A DNA stretch of 64,000 bases. Origin: Crambe crambe. Lineage: Eukaryota > Porifera > Demospongiae > Poecilosclerida > Crambeidae. The stretch spans positions 1,364,001 through 1,428,000 of the forward strand of contig OZ004596.1 of assembly GCA_963924555.1 (NCBI GenBank), written 5' to 3'. The translations under genes were made by a program, and so were the position numbers. The notes under the pieces are model-generated. The model was not told the origin of the DNA, did no database searches, and worked only from the letters and a program-made list of their open reading frames with translations. This document shows positions 57,040 to 64,000 of this stretch, piece after piece; position 1 is the stretch's first letter, and every line of letters starts with the position of its first letter.

Positions 57040-59427
57040 TCAGGTGTATATGCGCAGTGCTTGTACGTGACTGCCCATGCCACTCATCTGTGGGTTCTCC
57101 ATCTTGGAGATGACAGCCTGTGTGTAGGGAGAAAGAAAGGGGGCAGGGTCACAATCACGAGGAAGAAGACTAATGCCTAACTGACCGTTGGTTCTCTGTG
57201 ACTTCCTGCCATGTATGCAATGCACATGCTCTCTGTTGTGTGACCCCATGAAAAGTGGAGAACATCTGCATTGTTTATTGCCACATCATCAATCGAATCT
57301 AGCTTAACATTGTGTCGACCCTTTACCAACATTTAATCAAACTATATACTAGTGTAGCAATACAAAACACAGGCCTGGGTAGGAGACTTACTATTTGAGG
57401 TGAGATTAAATGCTATGAGTCCTGCCAGTTTCTGGTCCACGTTCTTCAGCCATTTTGAATCTGGTTGGAGAGATGCTGAGTAGTGAAGATACAATACGAA
57501 GGAGAGAAACTTACTCAGAAAGTGTTTATCCAGTGCTTTCTGGAGGGATGAATCAATTATTGAGCTGTGGAATTAAATTATTCTCTCATAGGCTATACAT
57601 GATAAAAGAGGAAATAAGATTTCTTCTACAACTTTACATACAGGGCACATTCTTTGGCCAGAGTTGTCTTGATAATATACTCTCCAGTACCTACACAAAA
57701 TGAGGTCACATACAGTAAACCAACACAATCTCATAAGAGGGAAACAAGAAACTTGAACAGGTGGGGGTGTGGCTTATTCTTGCTTGCTTGCCTGATGTGC
57801 TGCAGGCAATGGCTTTGCTGTTTCCTCCTACCACTTCATTGTCTGCCCAACAGCCACAGCCAAACATGGCAGCCTGCCCCACCCTTCCTGGAGATTTGAG
57901 AGAGATGCCTCCACTGGAGACCCCAGCCGCAGCCCTGCCTTCAAGGTCAAGGCAAATGGCTCCCACAGTGTCCAGGGGGGCTCGATAGAGGCCACTGTCA
58001 CTCCCTCTCTCAGGAATTTTACTAGAAGATCTCCCTCTTGTATCCAGGGGAAGATGATTCACCTCTACCAAGGGAAGAAGCTGCAAAAGATTTTATAATT
58101 ATAAAGTAACAATAAATCTCTTTCCTCATTACTCTCTCATCCTCTGATAATCTTTGTTTTTTGTGAGGGATTTTATCTTTTGCTTCCAGATCTGGATAAC
58201 AAGAGTGCTTCTCTCCCAATTTAGACACAGGATCTAGCCCATTGCTCATCTTTTCCAAAGAGGAACCATTGACCATCACTCCATGAGTGAGTCCCTCCAA
58301 TCTGGCCATGTGATCCAAATACACAGCTCTTGCCCGATCTGAAAAAGTTAAAAGTAGAATGAATGAACGAAAGAAAGTTTTGTATTTTTAGACATTATCA
58401 GTTGACAGTTTGGACTGCTAAATGTTACAGCTTCACTCTGAGAGTCATCAAAACTGAATGCCTCACCGTACGTTGGGGCAGAATCAATAACTTACCAGTT
58501 ATGAGGTCATCTGGTGCACAGGTTGCTATGTGACGTTGCCTGGCCCAAGACTGTGCTCCATTTCCAATCAAAACACTGAAGAAAAAAAATTAGAAAGATG
58601 AACAGAGAAGGGATCATGGAAAAGGGACAGAGAAGAGAGTTAGAAACAAGAGGCTGGATATAAACAAAGTTTGGTCTGCTATTTCACATGAAGTGATTGG
58701 GAAATGATCAAGTGACCAGCAGCTGCTGGTATATCTAGCATTGTTATATCTCACAGTGGAGGGACACGGCCTAAGGGCAGACAGCCTTGGGAACTCTCCT
58801 TCAGCAAAGTGTGTGCCAGCATCACTGGATTCATCACCCCTGCGATGAGCAGCAGTAAAAAAAAAATAATAATAAAAAAAAAAAATTATTTATACTCAGT
58901 TTTGGTTATTGTCCCTTTTACCTTCCACTGCTCCCACGGCTCCAAAGTTCCCGTCGCCATCCATAATACTGGCATCACACTCCACTGTCCCTGAGAGGCT
59001 CAAGTTGGATCCAATCGCTGCATTAGTGTGTGTGCTATTCTGGAAAAGAAGAAGGAAAAGAAGGAAATAGTTAGCTATACACATAGTTATACTAACAAAC
59101 ACACAGCAACAAACCTCCAGGATGGAGATTGCCAGTGCAGTAGCCTCGCTTGAACTGGCTCCAACCTTCAAAGCGTCAATAGCCTTTGAGGGAAGAACAA
59201 AAAAACATGAAGTTAGAACTTGGGTAAGAGCTAAGTTCAGGATGTTACCTCCTTGCATGCCCTCTTACAAAGAGTCTTTAACTCCTTGCTGTTAGCATCA
59301 CTATGAAATCCTGCTCCTGTTAAAGAATTATATCAAGAATAAACAACACTAACTGGGAAATTTTGCATTCTGGTTAGTGCTAGGGGAGACCCTTACCAAC
59401 ATGGACAGCCACAAATGGTTCAGTCAT
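57040..59427 (-). CDS. TASP1: threonine aspartase 1 (taspase 1)
   Basis: Ntn-hydrolase protease. Start exon at 59427 ([13 protein letters not shown]), then [59 protein letters not shown] and [21 protein letters not shown] long hydrophilic loop follows. The exon encoding [14 protein letters not shown] has the autoprocessing D-T bond and catalytic Thr, with [20 protein letters not shown] and GCGCWADN behind it. C-terminal exons ([35 protein letters not shown]; 57186-57265 [17 protein letters not shown]; 57040-57117) complete it. The last 25 residues differ from vertebrates. Family knowledge: taspase cleaves MLL/TFIIA-type nuclear factors after Asp. STOML2 lies downstream of nothing here: its stop is 214 bp upstream of the TASP1 start, same strand. 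Confidence 0.94.
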
Positions 59428-59641
59428 TCCTACAGCCCATAACAGTGGCACTGAAGCAACCAGTTGATGAAGAAACTTACCATGGAAATTAAGTTATGCA
59501 GCTAGGGAAAACCCCGCCCTCATTACGTCACCAACCTGCTGAACGAGCTCCGCCCCCTCCGTGCGTTGAGCTGGACTAATAATTATTATCGAGAGCTTTA
59601 TAATCTGACAATGGAGCAGTTTTAAATATGATTTCTATCCA

Positions 59642-61627
59642 TCAAAAGTCATCTTTCCTTTGGTCTAGAGGTCTAGTTGGAGAATCATCAATGGTAAAAT
59701 GAGGTGTGGTCTGAGAGGGAGGAGGGGCTGTTGCAGAAGTCCCCTTGAATGACGAGTCTTTGAGAGAAGATTCGACTTTGGCACTAAATGTACTCATCTG
59801 GCTATCCAGATTCTTCATGAATTCTTTAGTGTCTTGTACCATATGGCTTGCACCACCTGGGTCAGTGGATGGCTTTCCATCATCACCACCACCACCCTCG
59901 GGGGTGTGGTCTCCTTCACTTGCCTTCAATGGACTATTGGAAGTCATGTGACCAAATATCCCCATAGCCTGAATAAAAAGATAATATCTATAAACACACC
60001 TATTTTAAGACATGCCCATAACAGACCTGTGCCACCATGGAGCCGACATCTCCCGTCTTTTCGGGGAGTAGAAGTGTGTTGCTTCTCTTGGCCAGCTGTG
60101 AAAAGGCTTGAACGTATTGTTCTGCTACTGCCAAAGAGGCAGCATTAGTTCCATTCTGGTATGGCATGTATATGAAAATGTAACTATTATTTTGCTGGTG
60201 TAATTCTTCTCACCTTTTCACCTATGGCCTTTCCCAGAATATGGAGAGCTTCTGCTCTGGCCTGAGCACGCGCTAAGATGGCTGATGCTTCACCTATGAA
60301 AGGGAAAAAAACAAAAAAACAAAAATAAAATTAAAAAAACAAACAAACAAACAAACATGTGAGCAGAGGAACAATCCAAAACAGAGAGAAAAAAATAACC
60401 TTTTGCCTTGTTGATCTGTTCCATTTGAATGGCCTCTGATGCCAAAATGGTGCTCTGTCGTAGACCTCTGGCCCTGTTGATGGCAGAGTCCCTATCTCCT
60501 GCACAGCCAAAAAAAAAAGTGATTATACAATCAACACACCTCCATTAGAATAAAGCAAACCTTCAGATTCCAAAATACTAGCTCTTTTCTTCCTCTCAGC
60601 TTCAACCTAATAATTGATACAAGTGTATCTACTTCTACAAACACAAGATTTTTCTTTTTTCCTTGAGCATGCTTGCATATAAGAGGCTCACCTGCATCTG
60701 CATGGCTTCTTTGACTTTGACTGGCAGCTGGATATCTCTTATCTCATAACGAAGGCAACGCATGCCCCAGGCATCTGCTGCATGGTTGATGGCCTCTGGT
60801 TTTAATCAACAGTTTGATAGCGTTCTCATGACATCATAGATTATATTTGTTTCAAAGCTACTCACCTACTATCATGTGATTGAGGTTCATTCGCTCCTGG
60901 AAGACAGAGTCCAGTTTGATCTTGCCGAGCTCCGACCTCATGGTGGTTTGGGCAAGCTGTACCACTGCATACTCAGCATCTTCTACACCATACGAGGCCT
61001 GTACATTTACAAATCATGGTCTCTCTTACTCAAAACAGTAACAATTCCTGTTCACTTTATATGGATCCACAACTCGATAATAGAGTACTCCATCCAGATG
61101 AAGGGTCACATTATCTGCAGAGGTCAGCTTATTAGTATACTATCAGTATATCATTAGTGTATTATATCAGTATACTAATCCCTACCTTCAGTGATGGCAG
61201 ACTGAGAAGGGATATCTATAGCATTCTCCTTCAGGCTCTGAACATACCTGATCTGATCAATGAGGGGAATCAAAATATTTAGACCCTACAAAAAGAAACA
61301 CTAAATGAAAGGATGTTTTGTTGGACACCTGTCTCACTCAACATACTGGCTTTAAGGTCTTCAAGTAGCGGCCAAATCTTTCCACTATCCATGCTTGCTG
61401 TTGTGGAACGAAATTGATGACCTGTGCAAGGAAGCGAAATAAATCTGTGTAGAGAATACATATTAAACTCACAAGGTTAGTAGGTGTGGAACGGAGTCTT
61501 GACACCACTAAGGAAGTAGAAAAAAGTCGTGCAGACACCTAGAAACACGTGCACCAGTTGATAGGACACTAAAAAGCCATGTAGATCTATCTAGTTAATA
61601 TGAGACCTGACGGAAGCTCCTACTCAT
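59642..61627 (-). CDS. STOML2: stomatin-like protein 2, mitochondrial
   Basis: First coding exon 61607-61627 (MSRSFRQ), then [19 protein letters not shown], an Arg/Ser-rich mitochondrial presequence without acidic residues. The SPFH/prohibitin domain begins [19 protein letters not shown] and continues [59 protein letters not shown] and [20 protein letters not shown] coiled coil ([20 protein letters not shown]), [20 protein letters not shown] and a low-complexity tail to RKDDF follow. Family knowledge: SLP-2 organises cardiolipin-rich domains of the inner mitochondrial membrane. The tail is longer than in vertebrates and Ser/Asp-rich. The start codon is 214 bp from the divergent CABIN1 start. 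Confidence 0.95.
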
Positions 61628-61841
61628 AGCAGTTGGTCTACTGCAGTGTTGCAACGTAAGGAACAGTGTACTCATCCTCACAGCTTATACAAAGATGATC
61701 TTAGAGCTAGAGGCGCGCTCATTAAAAAACCCTTTACCAAAAAAACTCGCAACCATTTCGGTAAAGGGTCGATCGGGTCGCGTGCATGGTGCGCATTAAA
61801 AAATGTATAGAGTTCAGTGAGTGCAGAGGGGGCTGGGGGAA
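61628..61841. promoter_or_regulatory. divergent STOML2 / CABIN1 promoter region
   Basis: 214 bp between opposite start codons. Contains AGGCGCGCTC and TCGATCGGGTCGCG, CpG-containing sequence rare elsewhere here, and a repeated GTAAAGGGT (CCCTTTACC at 61729-61737; GTAAAGGGT at 61761-61769) in inverted orientation. Confidence 0.6.
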
Positions 61842-63014
61842 ATGAAGTTCTCTGCACTCAATAAGGAGTCCTCCAACAGCTCAGCCTTGTCAACTCCTTC
61901 ATCAAAGAAAGGAATACCTACACAAGAAGCACAGGTCAGTTATTTATTGTTCTTGTCCATAAGGCCAGTGAATCTCTTCCAATCGGACATCATCTTCTGT
62001 GTTCATTCATCAAGGAATCTTCTTGTTTGAAACTCTACCACAATGCCATGCAATTGCAACAAGAAGGGAAGTGGGAGGATGCTAAGGTTATATACTGTGA
62101 GATCCTGGAGTCAGAGATTATGGAAATGGCCAGCAGCTCTGCCGAAGCATCTGCATCCAGTACCATCCTGAGGCTCAAATTCCTTATCTTCAAAAACATA
62201 GCCAGCATAGCCCAAGAGCAGGGCGACCTCTCAGCAGCTGCTGATGCATACATTGAGGTAGTAATTATGGAAGGGGCATCGTGTGAGATATTTGAAGATA
62301 ACATTTTCCACGTAATGATTTATTGACAGGCTACAAGTGTGGATACGACTGACATAACAGTGTGGTGTCAGTTAGCCTCCATGGCTTCATCGCTGGGCAA
62401 CCTCCTGCTTGCTAGGAAAGCACTGGAACAAGCCTTGTGTTGTCATAGTGACTACTGGCCAGCCATTGAGAGCCTGTGCACTGTACTCTTAGCTCTGGGT
62501 GACTTTCCATGTAAGCAACTTCATACCATTCCTCTTTTTTTTTGTAAGTCCAAAAATGGGTCTTGGTACGAGGCTAGTTATGGCATTTGGTGATGGACGG
62601 TCATTATTCAATTCTCTTATGCAGCTTGCCTTCATACAATACGTAAAGGATTAGACTTGGACCCACATTTCCCACGAGGTTAAAACTTCAAAAATTTATG
62701 GTCACATGTTATGATAATTTTTTTTTCTTTTCAGGATTAGTTTACCTGCGAGAGATTGTGACGAAATATCCTGAAGTGGTGGAGTCCCAAATGTTCCACC
62801 TCAGAGTGTGGGTATCCACTATTAATTAACCTCTTATGCTCTATAATGATTATTAACCCTTTATGCACCTCAGACATTTGATGAGTCCGCAACCAGAAGG
62901 TAAGGAGCGTTTCTTGGAGGAAGCAGGGGTCATGAGTAAAAGGAGAGAAGCTCTGAATAGTGTAGTTGCTTTGAGAGACCCCATTGTGCCCACCAAGAAT
63001 CTCTCAACCCTCAC

Positions 63015-63050
<36 letters not shown>

Positions 63051-63589
63051 TATGGTGTAGGTAGACTTAAGGACGTTGATATACTCTCATAGGATTGGCT
63101 CTCTGGCTACTTGTCTTCTCTCTCTGTATAAACATTGCAAGGACCTCTCCCAACGAACAGTGAGTAGCATGTTTTGTTGTTGTTTATTTGTTTGTTTTTA
63201 CTTTGTTGTTGTTTATTTGTTTACTTTGTTGTTGTAGGGGAGTTATGCTGTACCTGTGGATCTTTCCTCCTTCATTGACATCCATCCCACATCCCAGGGT
63301 TCAGGTGCCTCTCCACCATCTGGTAAAGAACCTTCACACATTGGTGCTGTATTGACAGGATCTGCGTCTACTTGTTCTGATGTGGTGGATGCTGGTAGGG
63401 AGACTTTCTTCCAATCAGATGCTGCAGAGGGTGTGGTCAAGATGGGGAGCGGAGAAGAGATGAAGGGAAGTGGGCGGAGAGATGCCAAGAGGAAGTTATT
63501 GGATGGACCAGAAGTCTTTACTCCAAAGAGAAGATCAACTCGAGTCAGTATAAGTATGAACATAGAGATAATGATATGCTCATAACTTG

Positions 63590-63658
<69 letters not shown>

Positions 63659-64000
63659 ATGATGACAAAGAGAAAGGACAAAGAACACAAAACTTACCTT
63701 GAAATGCTCTCCAAGTACCTCCCACCTAACCTCAAGTCAGAAAAAACTTTGTAGATTTTAAGTTTCCCAATTAACAGCTCTGCCAACCAATCAGGATCCA
63801 GGAAATGCCAAAGATATCCGAGTTGTCTCCTCTGAAGAAACCTCCACAAGCCAATGAGGATGAAAGGTGAGGGTGTAGTGATGCGTACCTATGGCATTCA
63901 CTTGTAGTATTCTTTAGTGTTCTCTCGGAGAGGAAAAGGCAACTTTCTGCCCTCATTGACTCCACTCCCCTTCTCCCTGAGGCGGAAGTGGTGAGGAGAT
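61842..64000 (+). CDS. CABIN1: calcineurin-binding protein cabin-1, N-terminal part (cut by window edge)
   Basis: Exons 61842-61934, 62015-62257, 62330-62510, 62625-62678, 62735-62807, 62874-63014, 63093-63159, 63238-63543, 63659-63735, 63795-63866 and 63918-64000 (continuing). The frame is continuous. The TPR-bearing N-terminus (LKLYHNAMQLQQEGKWEDAK, FKNIASIAQEQGDLSAAADA, SVDTTDITVWCQLASMASSL, HSDYWPAIESLCTVLLALGD) and the motif GSYAVPVDLSSFIDIHP match CABIN1 (human KRIDLSDY region, RRSARV to FLPS). Family knowledge: CABIN1 is the HIRA-complex subunit and a calcineurin/MEF2 repressor; it is over 2000 aa in vertebrates, so most lies to the right. One intron ends in a 60-bp CT microsatellite. 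Confidence 0.9.
63017..63049 (+). repeat. (TG)n microsatellite in CABIN1 intron
   Basis: About 16 TG units beginning right at the donor GTATGTG of exon 62874-63014. Confidence 0.9.
63593..63657 (+). repeat. (TC)n microsatellite forming a CABIN1 polypyrimidine tract
   Basis: About 32 uninterrupted TC units ending in TCTCAG, the acceptor of exon 63659-63735. Confidence 0.95.

Overview
This is a gene-dense 64 kb piece of an animal nuclear genome. The genes are intron-rich, with mostly short GT-AG introns, are AT-leaning and sit close together on both strands. Every gene I can name has a clear animal counterpart. The compactness, the very short intergenic spacers and the mixture (Islet-type LIM protein, Homer, CABIN1, a nucleoplasmin-like FKBP and a secreted LRR-Ig-EGF protein) fit an early-branching invertebrate. 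A demosponge is my best guess, but this is inference from gene style and not from a diagnostic marker.

Layout, left to right. 1-4.4 kb is gene-poor and holds one exon with the first LIM domain of an Islet-like LIM-homeodomain protein (minus). 4.4-16 kb carries three minus-strand genes: SCAPER, PDIA3 and RPL17. 16.2-18.5 kb has two plus-strand genes, an FKBP with a nucleoplasmin-like N-terminus and the BORC subunit KXD1. 18.9-26.2 kb has Homer and UBL7 (both minus). 26.4-29.9 kb is a double-PWWP, PWWP3A/MUM1-like gene (plus). 30.2-39.6 kb has AP3B, an intronless multi-C2HC zinc-finger gene and PGGT1B (all minus). 39.7-44.7 kb is MOCOS (plus). 45.1-46.3 kb encodes an unrecognised single-pass membrane glycoprotein (minus). 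47.4-56.7 kb is a 22-exon secreted LRR-Ig-EGF gene (plus), and one of its introns holds a complete same-strand actin gene with TATA, CCAAT and two perfect CArG boxes. 57-61.6 kb has TASP1 and STOML2 (minus). 61.8 kb to the right edge is the 5' part of CABIN1 (plus).

The genes do not form one pathway; they are mostly housekeeping, trafficking, chromatin and signalling functions. Shared organisation is more telling. Four divergent pairs have start codons only 92-240 bp apart and probably share promoters. Introns carry simple repeats, very often CT-rich on the sense strand and lying directly against the 3' splice site. A family of short TA-flanked inverted-repeat elements (CAGTGGAACCTC...GAGGTTCCACTG) is scattered through introns.

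For FKBP, KXD1, Homer, the PWWP gene, MOCOS, the LRR gene and actin I assembled all exons by hand, and the total coding length is a multiple of three with intact frame. For the other genes the exons were matched to the known family but not all boundaries were fixed. No RNA evidence was available.
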